Part shown: piece by piece, positions 1 to 7,391 of the stretch | Numbering within the stretch: the stretch's first letter is position 1 | Layout: each line of letters starts with the position of its first letter | From: Phycisphaerae bacterium | Lineage (GTDB): Bacteria > Planctomycetota > Phycisphaerae > UBA1845 > PWPN01 | Assembly (NCBI GenBank): GCA_003557125.1 | Contig: PWPN01000203.1 | Coordinates: 1 to 7,470, forward strand | DNA: 7,470 nucleotides | Direction: 5' to 3' | Position numbers and translations under genes: made by a program | Notes under the pieces: model-generated | The model's database searches: none | What the model saw: the letters and a program-made list of their open reading frames with translations, nothing else | What the model was told of the DNA's origin: nothing

Positions 1-1067
1 GTCCGGCGGACCCGATCGGGCACGGAAGGGTCGTTCTGGAGGAAATAGAGCATGCCGTGCGCCCAGCTGCGGTGCTCCTCCCAGATTTCCGCACGGCGTT
101 CGGGGGTCGCCTCGGTGTACTCCTGGTTGGCGCCAAGAAGGTTTGTGGAGACCGGCCCGCTGCTATTGGCGTCGGTTTTGTCGTTGGGGATCCGGCCCAG
201 CCCGAGCGGCCCGCGCAAAGGCCCGCCTCGACCCGCCTCGATGGCTTCGAGGTAGCGACGGAGCAGTTCGTAGCGTGCCGGATCGTAGTCGTCGGGCCGG
301 GTAATCGGCAATCGGTTGTCCGGCCGATCCGTCAGGCAGAGCCGGAAGCAATAGGCCTGGATCCTGCCGTCACCTGCACCGACGGGCACCAGTTCTTCCT
401 GCGGGGTGATGTACGGCAACAACTCGCCGTCGCGCCAGGGCGAGACCGCGGCACGGAACTGATGGTTGACAGGAAGGAGTTCGGTCCGCCCGGCCAGCGA
501 TTCGCCGTAAACGTCGCGTCCCTCGCGGCCCAGGGCATACGAGACGCCCGCAGCCTTGAGCAGATCGCCCTCGTAGGTGGCGTCGATGAAGACGAGGCCC
601 TTGTACGTCGCACCTCCCCGCGTACGGAGTGACTGAATACGCGTGCCGTCGATTTCGACGCTGTCCAGCGGCTGCTCGAACCGCACATCGACACCTGCCT
701 CGTCGAGCATCGCTTTGAGGGTGTTTTCCGCAACATGCGGCTCGAAGAGCCAGGAGACCTCTTCGCCGTAGTGCTGGCCCAGCCTTCTGAAAAACTCCAT
801 CGAAAGCCCGCCGATGAGGTTTTCCTGCCGGACGATGTCGGAGTTACCCAGGCCTCCGGATACCATGCCGCCGACGTTGCGACCCGGCTCGAGAATGATC
901 GCGGACGCCCCATTCCGGGACGCGGCTACGCCGGCCATCACGCCCGCCGCGGTGCCTCCGTAGATCACGACGTCATGTTGAACATCCGCTGCACGGCTGG
1001 GGGCCTGGAACGCCGTGGCTACGAGACAGGCGAGTACAACGGCTCTTTGGACGGAAAATTGAAACAT
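1..1067 (-). CDS. Exported FAD-dependent oxidoreductase (FAD_oxidored family), C-terminus beyond window
   Basis: Translating the minus strand from the ATG at 1067 gives 355 uninterrupted codons that run off the left edge, so the C-terminus is missing. Residues 1-26 look like a Sec signal peptide: R8, a hydrophobic stretch at about 9-20, and likely cleavage after SRA (24-26). Next comes a Rossmann dinucleotide fold: DVVIYGGTAAG at 32-42 (a GxGxxG variant) with E60 placed to bind the adenosine ribose. FIDATYEGD (160-168), then GREG, and a later NDKTDANSSG stretch are typical of the FAD_oxidored family (PF12831, from memory), common as secreted proteins in planctomycetes. The substrate is unknown. 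C14 sits too early in a poor lipobox to suggest a lipoprotein. The start is supported by the signal peptide; upstream there is only a G-run (GGGGGCCCC), not a real Shine-Dalgarno. It lies 104 bases behind purD on the same strand. Family call firm, physiological role open. Confidence 0.88.
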   Translation of the reverse strand, partial: MFQFSVQRAVVLACLVATAFQAPSRAADVQHDVVIYGGTAAGVMAGVAASRNGASAIILEPGRNVGGMVSGGLGNSDIVRQENLIGGLSMEFFRRLGQHYGEEVSWLFEPHVAENTLKAMLDEAGVDVRFEQPLDSVEIDGTRIQSLRTRGGATYKGLVFIDATYEGDLLKAAGVSYALGREGRDVYGESLAGRTELLPVNHQFRAAVSPWRDGELLPYITPQEELVPVGAGDGRIQAYCFRLCLTDRPDNRLPITRPDDYDPARYELLRRYLEAIEAGRGGPLRGPLGLGRIPNDKTDANSSGPVSTNLLGANQEYTEATPERRAEIWEEHRSWAHGMLYFLQNDPSVPDRVRR

Positions 1068-1110
1068 GGGGCCCCCGGGTTGGTGAAGCGCTCAGTCACA
1101 CTGACAAGCA

Positions 1111-1134
1111 TGCGGATTACTGCGGCAATCCGCA
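1111..1134 (-). repeat. Perfect 8-bp inverted repeat between purD and the oxidoreductase gene
   Basis: TGCGGATT (1111-1118) and AATCCGCA (1127-1134) pair perfectly around an 8-base loop, 37 bases past the purD stop. No T-run follows on the minus strand, so it is not a standard intrinsic terminator. A TATAGT hexamer on the minus strand (1141-1136) touches it and could be a -10 box for the oxidoreductase gene, but I see no matching -35. A second short dyad, TCAGT-CAC-ACTGA, lies at 1092-1104. These could be transcript-end hairpins or an operator; the sequence alone does not decide. Confidence 0.4.
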
Positions 1135-1171
1135 CACTATACTGCATCGCGCTTATGTCCGGCCAGCGCGG

Positions 1172-2452
1172 TCAGGTGGTCGCAACGTCGATCGCCTTGA
1201 AGCCGATGTCCTTGCGCCAGTAGGCGTTCTCGAAATGGATATGTCCAATGGCCTCATGGCACCGCTCACGCGCCTGAACGAGCGTGTCGGCGATGGCTGT
1301 CACACCGAGCACGCGGCCACCGGCTGTGACGACTTGGTTGCCGACGCGACGCGTGCCGGCATGGAAAACGACGGTCTCCGGCACCTGGTCGGCCTCCTCA
1401 AGACCGGTGATCGGCTTGCCCGATGAGTAGTCGCCGGGGTATCCCCCCGAAGCCACCACGACGCACATCGCCGGGCGGGGATCCCAGACCAGCGTGATTT
1501 CGTCGAGCCGATTGTCGATCACAGCCTCCATAACATCGACGATGTCGCTTTTCAATCGCATGAGGATGGGCTGGGTCTCCGGATCGCCGAAACGGCAGTT
1601 GAATTCGAGCACTTTCGGCCCACCGGCCGTCATCATCAGACCCGCATAGAGAATGCCCTTGTAGGTGATGCCTTGGGAGCGGAGCGCGTCGACGATCGGC
1701 ACGAGCACCTCGGATTCGATCTGGCGGAGCACCTTCTCGTCAGGGATCAGTGTCGGGCTGTACGCGCCCATGCCGCCGGTATTGAGCCCGGTATCCCCTT
1801 CCCCGATGGGCTTGTGGTCCTGGGAATTTTCCATCATGTAGATGTTCGCCCCGTCCACGAAGGCAAGGACACTCACCTCGGGACCGACGAGCTTTTCCTC
1901 GACCAGGACGCGGTCACCGGCCCGTCCGAACTCGCGTTTCACCATGATGCGTTCAAGCGCCAGGAGCGCATCGGCGGGATCCTCGCAGACGATCGCCCCC
2001 TTGCCCTTGGCCAGGCCGGTGGCCTTGACGACCACGCTGCTGTCGCGGCTGGCGACATATGTCTTCGCGTCCCGGTAACTTGAGAACAGCCGTGTGTCGG
2101 CAGTGGGAATCGAACGGCTCTGCATGAGTTCCTTGGCGAAGGCTTTGTCGCCTTCGAGGCGGGCGCCTGCCTTGTCGGGCCCGAACGCGCGGATCCCCAC
2201 CTCAGCCAGTGCATCGACCAATCCCAGGCAAAGCGTATCCTCCGGCCCGACGACCACCAGGTCGATCTTCTCTGTCTGTGCGAACTTGACGAGGCCGGCG
2301 ATGTCGGTGTCCGCGATCTCGACGTTTTCAGCCTCGAGAGCGGTGCCCGCATTGCCCGGGGCGCAGTACAGACGAGTCACCCGGGGAGACTGTCGGATCT
2401 TCCAGGCCAACGCGTGCTCGCGTCCTCCACTGCCGACGATGAGAACTTTCAT
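1172..2452 (-). CDS. purD: Phosphoribosylamine--glycine ligase (GARS)
   Basis: PurD joins glycine to 5-phosphoribosylamine with ATP, giving glycinamide ribonucleotide, the second step of de novo purine synthesis in the cytoplasm. The 426-residue protein has the family's normal length. Visible landmarks are the N-terminal GSGGREH (7-13), VVGPED (67-72), the ATP-grasp segment VVKATGLAKGKGA (141-153), QDHK (211-214), NTGGMGAY (224-231), and LEFNCRFGDPE (282-292) with the expected metal ligands E283 and N285. Small departures from common sequences are L223 where TGPNTGG usually has P, and C286 where EFNARFGD usually has A; neither touches a ligand. The ATG at 2452 is preceded by GGAGAG (2466-2461) with 8 bases of spacing, which fixes the start. 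It is followed on the same strand by the oxidoreductase gene and preceded by amrS 184 bases upstream. No other pur gene is in view, and I saw no clear promoter in the upstream gap. Confidence 0.98.
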   Translation of the reverse strand: MKVLIVGSGGREHALAWKIRQSPRVTRLYCAPGNAGTALEAENVEIADTDIAGLVKFAQTEKIDLVVVGPEDTLCLGLVDALAEVGIRAFGPDKAGARLEGDKAFAKELMQSRSIPTADTRLFSSYRDAKTYVASRDSSVVVKATGLAKGKGAIVCEDPADALLALERIMVKREFGRAGDRVLVEEKLVGPEVSVLAFVDGANIYMMENSQDHKPIGEGDTGLNTGGMGAYSPTLIPDEKVLRQIESEVLVPIVDALRSQGITYKGILYAGLMMTAGGPKVLEFNCRFGDPETQPILMRLKSDIVDVMEAVIDNRLDEITLVWDPRPAMCVVVASGGYPGDYSSGKPITGLEEADQVPETVVFHAGTRRVGNQVVTAGGRVLGVTAIADTLVQARERCHEAIGHIHFENAYWRKDIGFKAIDVATT

Positions 2453-2636
2453 GCGCCCTGCTCTCCATTTGCGTGTGTGGAGGCCGCCGGCCCGCGCGTG
2501 GTCCCCTGCGTGCGCGCCGACTGCCCTGACTTTCGACGTGGCGGATTGTGGCCGAAGCGACGGTCCAAGTAAAGTTGACGACGACCACGCTGGTTAAATG
2601 GATGCGAGGTGATTCCCAGGCCCTGCTGGATTCCCC

Positions 2637-3689
2637 TCACCAAATGCCGGGAATCGACGTGTGGCACTCGGGGCATTGGCCTTGAGCCAGGCGGTTGTTG
2701 CGTATGTGAAAACCCATCCGCTCGATGAGTACCGCATTGCAGCTTGGGCAGCAGGTATTTTCCCAATCGCCGAGCCGCCCCGGCTGGTTGCCGGCGTAGA
2801 CGAACTTCAGACCCGCATCGCGGCCGATCCGGCAGGCTCGCAGCAACGTATCGGCCGAGGTCGCAGGCGCATCGGACATCTTGTAATCAGGGTGGAAGGC
2901 GGTCACATGCCAGGGGATCGTTGCATCGACGCCGACCAGGAACTTTGCCATAGCGTTCAGCTCCTGGTCGCTGTCGTTCATGCCTGGGATAATTAATGTC
3001 ACGACTTCAACCCAGTAATCCAACTCCTTGAGCCATCCGATCGTATCGAGCACGGGCTTGAGTCCGCCGCCGAGCTTACGGTAGTTATCCTCGTCGAAGC
3101 ATTTGAGATCGACTTTGTAGAGATCCATATGGGGACGGAGATACGCGAGCACCTCACGCGTCGCATAGCCATTGGATACGAAGCCGCCGCGAACGCCCAG
3201 CGGCTTGAGCTCCTTGAAGACCTCGACAGCCCACTCGGCTGTAATGAGAGGCTCGTTATAGGTGCTCACACAGACGGGCGGACGGTAACGGGCAGCCAGA
3301 TCCTTGAGTTGCTCGACACCGACCGCACTGGGAAATACGTCGCCGCGTTTTTCCCGGAGCATCTGAGATGAGACCCAGTTCTGGCAGAACGAACAATGGA
3401 AATTGCAGCCGAGCATACCGAACGAGATCGCGTCAGTGCCGGGATAAACATGGAAGAAGGGTTTCTTTTCGATCGGGTCCAGTTGCAACCCCGCCACGTA
3501 TCCTGAGGCTACATGAAGCGTACCGCCCCGATTGACGCGGATACGGCAGACACCGCTGTGGCCGTCACCAATCCGACAACGGTGCGCGCAAGCCAAACAG
3601 CGGACCTCGTCATCGGGTAATTTTTCGACGACCTGACTCGAAGCCGCCGTACTGTGCTCGAATAAAAAATCCGTCAAGGTTGCGGCCAT
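2637..3689 (-). CDS. amrS: AmmeMemoRadiSam system radical SAM enzyme (AmrS-like)
   Basis: This is a radical SAM enzyme of the family that co-occurs with AMMECR1 (AmrA) and Memo (AmrB) proteins; its substrate is not established to my knowledge. With the start chosen here it has 350 residues. The N-terminal module carries cysteines at 31, 34, 38 and 48 (CLACAHRC...GVC). The radical SAM 4Fe-4S motif is C95-N-F-H-C99-S-F-C102, followed by QNW. PVCVSTYNEP and a TIM-barrel-like core with KVDLKCFDE follow. The C-terminus has two CxxC pairs (314-317 and 339-342), a probable zinc ribbon, and ends in IPGIW as is usual for the family. An in-frame ATG six codons upstream (3707) is possible, but its GGGAG lies only 2 bases away. 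The ATG at 3689 has the same GGGAG (3702-3698) at an ideal 8 bases, so I prefer it. Neither AmrA nor AmrB lies in the window. It is divergent from gap across a 422-base spacer. Confidence 0.93.
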   Translation of the reverse strand: MAATLTDFLFEHSTAASSQVVEKLPDDEVRCLACAHRCRIGDGHSGVCRIRVNRGGTLHVASGYVAGLQLDPIEKKPFFHVYPGTDAISFGMLGCNFHCSFCQNWVSSQMLREKRGDVFPSAVGVEQLKDLAARYRPPVCVSTYNEPLITAEWAVEVFKELKPLGVRGGFVSNGYATREVLAYLRPHMDLYKVDLKCFDEDNYRKLGGGLKPVLDTIGWLKELDYWVEVVTLIIPGMNDSDQELNAMAKFLVGVDATIPWHVTAFHPDYKMSDAPATSADTLLRACRIGRDAGLKFVYAGNQPGRLGDWENTCCPSCNAVLIERMGFHIRNNRLAQGQCPECHTSIPGIW

Positions 3690-3693
3690 CTTT

Positions 3694-3717
3694 ATTGCTC
3701 CCGGCATTGCTCCCGGC
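3694..3717 (-). repeat. Perfect 12-bp tandem duplication covering the amrS ribosome binding site
   Basis: Plus-strand 3694-3705 and 3706-3717 are identical copies of ATTGCTCCCGGC. Read on the minus strand, each contains GGGAG. The proximal copy (GGGAG at 3702-3698) sits 8 bases before the ATG at 3689. The distal copy sits only 2 bases before an in-frame ATG at 3707, and that ATG spans the junction of the two copies. Flanking bases do not extend the identity, so it is exactly two units. Confidence 0.9.
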
Positions 3718-3752
3718 CGAGTCCGTCCGAGGATTGCATCCTCTCTCTATTA

Positions 3753-3758
3753 AGTATA
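3753..3758 (-). promoter_or_regulatory. Possible -10 box for amrS
   Basis: TATACT on the minus strand (3758-3753) is one mismatch from TATAAT and lies 63 bases upstream of the preferred amrS start, a sensible position. No recognisable -35 lies 16-18 bases further upstream and there is no extended TGn, so this is only a candidate. Confidence 0.25.
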
Positions 3759-3809
3759 CGGCTAAGCTGCCGGGCTGCATCCGATCGCTCTTGGGGGGCC
3801 TTGGGGGTC

Positions 3810-3838
3810 TTGACCCTTCCCACCCCAGACAGTAAGCT
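3810..3838 (+). promoter_or_regulatory. Possible sigma70-like promoter upstream of gap
   Basis: TTGACC (3810-3815) matches five of six -35 bases and is followed at 17 bases by TAAGCT (3833-3838), which matches only three of six -10 bases. Transcription would begin near 3845, which is the first paired base of the hairpin series described next. The -35 and spacing are good, the -10 weak. The GC-rich stretch just upstream (3793-3807) has two G-runs and nothing else I recognise. Confidence 0.3.
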
Positions 3839-3844
3839 GCCTGA

Positions 3845-3986
3845 CCGCTCGAAAGGGGCCGCCTGTGGGCGACAGGACGCTACAGGTGGCGGGGCGGACC
3901 AAGCCAGCAATTCGGATTGCTGTGCCGCCTTGCCGAAGGGGCGTGCCGGGAAGCACCCCCCGGCCGATTGGGCGTTGAGCTACGCC
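3845..3986 (+). ncRNA. Candidate structured RNA or gap mRNA leader (series of hairpins)
   Basis: Four hairpins lie side by side in this non-coding stretch. (1) CCGCTC (3845-3850) with GGGCGG (3892-3897), then an internal loop, GCCGCCTGT (3858-3866) with ACAGGTGGC (3882-3890), and GCG/CGC at the tip. (2) CAGCAAT (3905-3911) with ATTGCTG (3916-3922) around TCGG. (3) GCCGGG (3945-3950) with CCCGGC (3959-3964). (4) GGCGT (3971-3975) with ACGCC (3982-3986) around six bases. I compared it by eye with RNase P RNA, SRP RNA and tmRNA and found none of their hallmark sequences. No T-run terminator follows, so it may be a long 5' leader of gap rather than a free RNA. Plus strand is favoured because the weak promoter points to its first base, but hairpins are symmetric and the strand is not proven. 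No convincing ORF lies here. Confidence 0.33.
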
Positions 3987-3991
3987 TGTGA

Positions 3992-5131
<1,140 letters not shown>

Positions 5132-5169
5132 CCGGCAAGCGTTGACTTCGGAATAAGTTATGCCCGACG

Positions 5170-5203
5170 CATCGGCCGGCCATCTTGCGCCGGCCGATGT
5201 TTT
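5170..5203 (+). terminator. Intrinsic terminator candidate between gap and pgk
   Basis: CATCGGCCGGC (5170-5180) pairs perfectly over 11 bases with GCCGGCCGATG (5189-5199) around the loop CATCTTGC, and TTTT (5200-5203) follows directly. The stem is strong and GC-rich; the T-run is short. It lies 39 bases after the gap stop and 67 bases before the pgk start, so it either ends the gap transcript or attenuates read-through into pgk-rpe. Confidence 0.72.
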
Positions 5204-5232
5204 ATGTACAGGTGTCAGACGCGGTGGATACA

Positions 5233-5246
5233 GGGGAGACGTCCCC
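5233..5246 (+). other. Short hairpin just upstream of the pgk ribosome binding site
   Basis: GGGGA (5233-5237) pairs with TCCCC (5242-5246) around GACG. It ends ten bases before the AGAGG (5256-5260) that precedes the pgk ATG by nine bases. It leaves the binding site free and may simply stabilise the pgk 5' end; function is not shown. No clear promoter for pgk was found between the terminator and this hairpin. Confidence 0.3.
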
Positions 5247-5269
5247 TTCAACAAAAGAGGTATCATCCC

Positions 5270-6499
5270 ATGGCCAAGAAAACGATCGCCGACGTAGACG
5301 TCAAAGGCAAACGCGTTCTGATGCGCGTCGATTTCAACGTGCCCCAGGACGACTCGGGCCGGATCACCGATGACCGCAGAATCCGCATGGCCCTGCCGAG
5401 CATCCAGCGGGTACTTGAAGGCGGAGGCCGACTCATCCTGATGAGCCACCTGGGCCGCCCCAAGGGCGCCCCCGAGCCGAAGTACACCTTGGCCCCCGTA
5501 GCCGAGAAACTCGGCGAACTGATCGGGCAGAAAGTCGTCATGGCCCCGGATTGCGTGGGCGACGAGGTCCGTGCGATCGTGGCGGGCCTGACCGACGGGC
5601 AATGCTGCCTGCTGGAGAACGTACGGTTCCACAAGGGCGAGACCATCAAGGACAAAGATGCTGCCAATGACCCGAAACTCCGCGAGGAGAAAGACGGTTT
5701 CGCACAGCAACTGGCCGACATGGCCGACGTTTACGTCAACGACGCGTTCGGCACCTGTCACCGCGACAACGCGAGCATGTTGACCGTCCCCCAGCGCATG
5801 GCCGGCAGTCCGCGCGTCGTGGGTTTCCTTGTGAAAAAGGAACTCGATTACCTCGGGGAATCGCTGAACCATCCGAAGCGACCCTTCGTGGCGATCCTGG
5901 GCGGCAAGAAGGTCTCCGACAAGATCGGCGTTATCAAGGCACTGCTCGGCAAGTGCGACGCGGTGCTCATCGGCGGCGCGATGAACTACACTTTCATGCA
6001 GGCAGAAGGCCTAACGACGGGCGACAGCCTCGTCGAGGCCGACAAGGTGGACGAGGCCAAACAACTCCGGGAATTCGGCGGCGACAAGCTCAAGCTTCCG
6101 ATCGACGTCGTCGCGGCGGCCGAGCTGAAAGAAGGTGTGGATACGCAGGTCTTCGAAGGCGACATCCCCGACGGGCTGCAGGGTCTGGACATCGGCCCCA
6201 AGACGATCCAGGCTTATGCCGAGCAGATCGCGGCCGCAGGGACCGTCGCCTGGAACGGGCCGATGGGGGTTTTCGAGGTCAAACCCTTTGATAAGGGAAC
6301 ATGGGCGATCGCCCACGCGCTCGTGGACGCCACCGCGAAGGGAACCGTTACCGTCATCGGGGGCGGGGACAGTGCAGCCGCTGTGCAGCAGGCGGGCCTG
6401 AGCGACAAGGTCAGCCATGTCTCGACAGGCGGCGGCGCAAGCCTGGAATTCATGGAAGGCAAGCCGTTCAAAGCCATCGACGTATTGGACGAAGCATGA
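5270..6499 (+). CDS. pgk: Phosphoglycerate kinase
   Basis: PGK transfers the acyl phosphate of 1,3-bisphosphoglycerate to ADP, giving 3-phosphoglycerate and ATP, the step directly after GAPDH. The protein has 409 residues. Substrate-side motifs in the N-domain are VLMRVDFNVP (16-25), MSHLGRPKG (58-66), ENVRFHKGE (116-124) and NDAFGTCHRDNAS (157-169). The C-domain has ILGGKKVSDKIGV (209-221), GGAMNYTF (235-242), VAWNGPMGVFE (326-336), and the nucleotide loop GGGDSAAA (364-371) with STGGGASLEFM near the end. Between ENVRFHKGE and the NDAFGT motif the loop is about a dozen residues longer than I recall for E. coli PGK, and charged (roughly 125-143). The ATG at 5270 is chosen because AGAGG (5256-5260) lies nine bases before it and MAKKTIADVDVKGKRVL is the usual PGK start; an upstream in-frame ATG at 5204 adds 22 residues without conservation. 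The stop codon overlaps the rpe start as ATGA. Confidence 0.98.
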   Translation: MAKKTIADVDVKGKRVLMRVDFNVPQDDSGRITDDRRIRMALPSIQRVLEGGGRLILMSHLGRPKGAPEPKYTLAPVAEKLGELIGQKVVMAPDCVGDEVRAIVAGLTDGQCCLLENVRFHKGETIKDKDAANDPKLREEKDGFAQQLADMADVYVNDAFGTCHRDNASMLTVPQRMAGSPRVVGFLVKKELDYLGESLNHPKRPFVAILGGKKVSDKIGVIKALLGKCDAVLIGGAMNYTFMQAEGLTTGDSLVEADKVDEAKQLREFGGDKLKLPIDVVAAAELKEGVDTQVFEGDIPDGLQGLDIGPKTIQAYAEQIAAAGTVAWNGPMGVFEVKPFDKGTWAIAHALVDATAKGTVTVIGGGDSAAAVQQAGLSDKVSHVSTGGGASLEFMEGKPFKAIDVLDEA

Positions 6500-7233
6500 G
6501 CCCTACAGATCGACCCGATCCTGCCGACCGATCGAACTCCCCATCGCCGGAGGCGTGGGCGCTGGCGGAACCGCGTATCCGCATCGCGCCCTCGCTCCTG
6601 GCAGCGGACTTCGCACGGCTCGTCGACGAGGTCCGCCGGATCGAAGAGGCCGGCGTCGAGATCCTTCACCTCGACGTCATGGACGGCCACTTCGTGCCGA
6701 ACCTCAGCTTCGGCGTACCCGTCATCGAGAAGCTGCGCCTCGTCACGGAGCTCTTCTTCGACGTGCACCTGATGATCACGGACCCGGCCAAATATGCCGA
6801 GCCGTTCGTCAAGGCCGGGGCGGACCTGGTCACTTTCCACATCGAGGTCGACCCGCAACCGTCTGGGCTGATCGAGGGGATCCGATCGCTCGGGGCACGG
6901 GTCGGCGTATCGCTCAACCCCGGTACGGAGGCGGCTGCCCTCGAACCCGCACTTGCCGACGTGGATCTTGTCCTCGTGATGTCGGTCTGGCCGGGCTTTG
7001 GGGGGCAGGAGTTCATCGAAAGCTCGGTCGACAAGCTCAAGGCGATCCGGCCCCGGTTGCGCCCTGACCAGCGACTCGAGATCGACGGCGGAATCGGGCC
7101 GGATACGGTCGCCAAGGCCGTCCAGGGAGGGGCGGACACACTGGTGGCGGGCTCTGCGGTCTTCGGACAGCCCTCTGTGGCGGACGCAGTCCAAGAACTG
7201 CTCCGAAGGGCTGATTCTGCCCGTACCCGTTGA
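6496..7233 (+). CDS. rpe: Ribulose-phosphate 3-epimerase
   Basis: Rpe interconverts ribulose 5-phosphate and xylulose 5-phosphate in the pentose phosphate (or Calvin) cycle. The 245-residue protein is a TIM barrel: APSLLAADF (31-39), HLDVMDGHFVPN (58-69), FDVHLM (88-93), MSVWPGFGGQEFI (162-174) and EIDGGI (195-200). The metal and acid/base residues expected for the family are present: H58, D60, H91 and D197. Two oddities stand out. About 27 non-conserved residues rich in P, D and S precede the barrel, and W165 replaces the usual Asn of SVNPGFGGQ, a position known to vary. The ATG at 6496 overlaps the pgk stop (ATGA), implying translational coupling. A GGAGG at 6549-6553 lies 8 bases before a CTG codon (6562) close to the conserved domain; a CTG start is rare, so I keep the ATG. 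It occupies the slot where tpiA often follows gap-pgk. Confidence 0.96.
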   Translation: MSPTDRPDPADRSNSPSPEAWALAEPRIRIAPSLLAADFARLVDEVRRIEEAGVEILHLDVMDGHFVPNLSFGVPVIEKLRLVTELFFDVHLMITDPAKYAEPFVKAGADLVTFHIEVDPQPSGLIEGIRSLGARVGVSLNPGTEAAALEPALADVDLVLVMSVWPGFGGQEFIESSVDKLKAIRPRLRPDQRLEIDGGIGPDTVAKAVQGGADTLVAGSAVFGQPSVADAVQELLRRADSARTR

Positions 7234-7263
7234 CATGCGACTACCCTTCGTCAGGCTCGCATG
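7234..7263 (+). terminator. Hairpin touching the rpe stop codon, possible transcript end
   Basis: CATGCGA (7234-7240) and TCGCATG (7257-7263) pair perfectly around a 16-base loop. The 5' arm begins at the base right after the rpe TGA. No T-run follows, so this is not a standard intrinsic terminator; it could protect the 3' end or act with Rho. Confidence 0.35.
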
Positions 7264-7283
7264 GAGGGATATAGCAGCTTCCC

Positions 7284-7304
7284 CCGGTCCGGTGAACGGG
7301 CCGG
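7284..7304. repeat. GC-rich inverted repeat downstream of rpe
   Basis: CCGGTCCG (7284-7291) pairs with CGGGCCGG (7297-7304) over eight bases, including one G-T wobble, around GTGAA. It lacks a T-run on either strand. It may be a second element of the rpe transcript end. Confidence 0.4.
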
Positions 7305-7361
7305 AGCCTGGCTCGCAAAGACCGGTCAGCCGCCTCTCTGCACGCCCCAGGCCGTCATGCC

Positions 7362-7391
7362 TTGACCTGACTTTAAAGGCGATCGTAGAAT
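7362..7391 (+). promoter_or_regulatory. Sigma70-like promoter directed out of the right edge
   Basis: TTGACC (7362-7367) and TAGAAT (7386-7391) each match five of six consensus bases, with 18 bases between them. This is the best promoter pair in the window. Transcription would begin near 7398. The early transcript holds the hairpins GGCAC/GTGCC (7397-7401 with 7411-7415) and ACCCG/CGGGT (7428-7432 with 7436-7440). An ATG at 7448 after a weak G-rich stretch could start the next gene, but only seven codons are visible. Confidence 0.5.

Noticed and set aside
57..1223. Two plus-strand open frames (57-632 and 735-1223)
   Set aside because: They are antisense to the oxidoreductase gene, whose minus-strand frame has a signal peptide, Rossmann motif and family motifs; the second also runs across the spacer into purD.
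2328..2766. Small minus-strand frames covering the amrS-purD spacer
   Set aside because: They run out of frame into purD or amrS, are arginine-rich as expected of shifted GC-rich reading, and lack a ribosome binding site. I see no terminator in the spacer and only a poor promoter resemblance.
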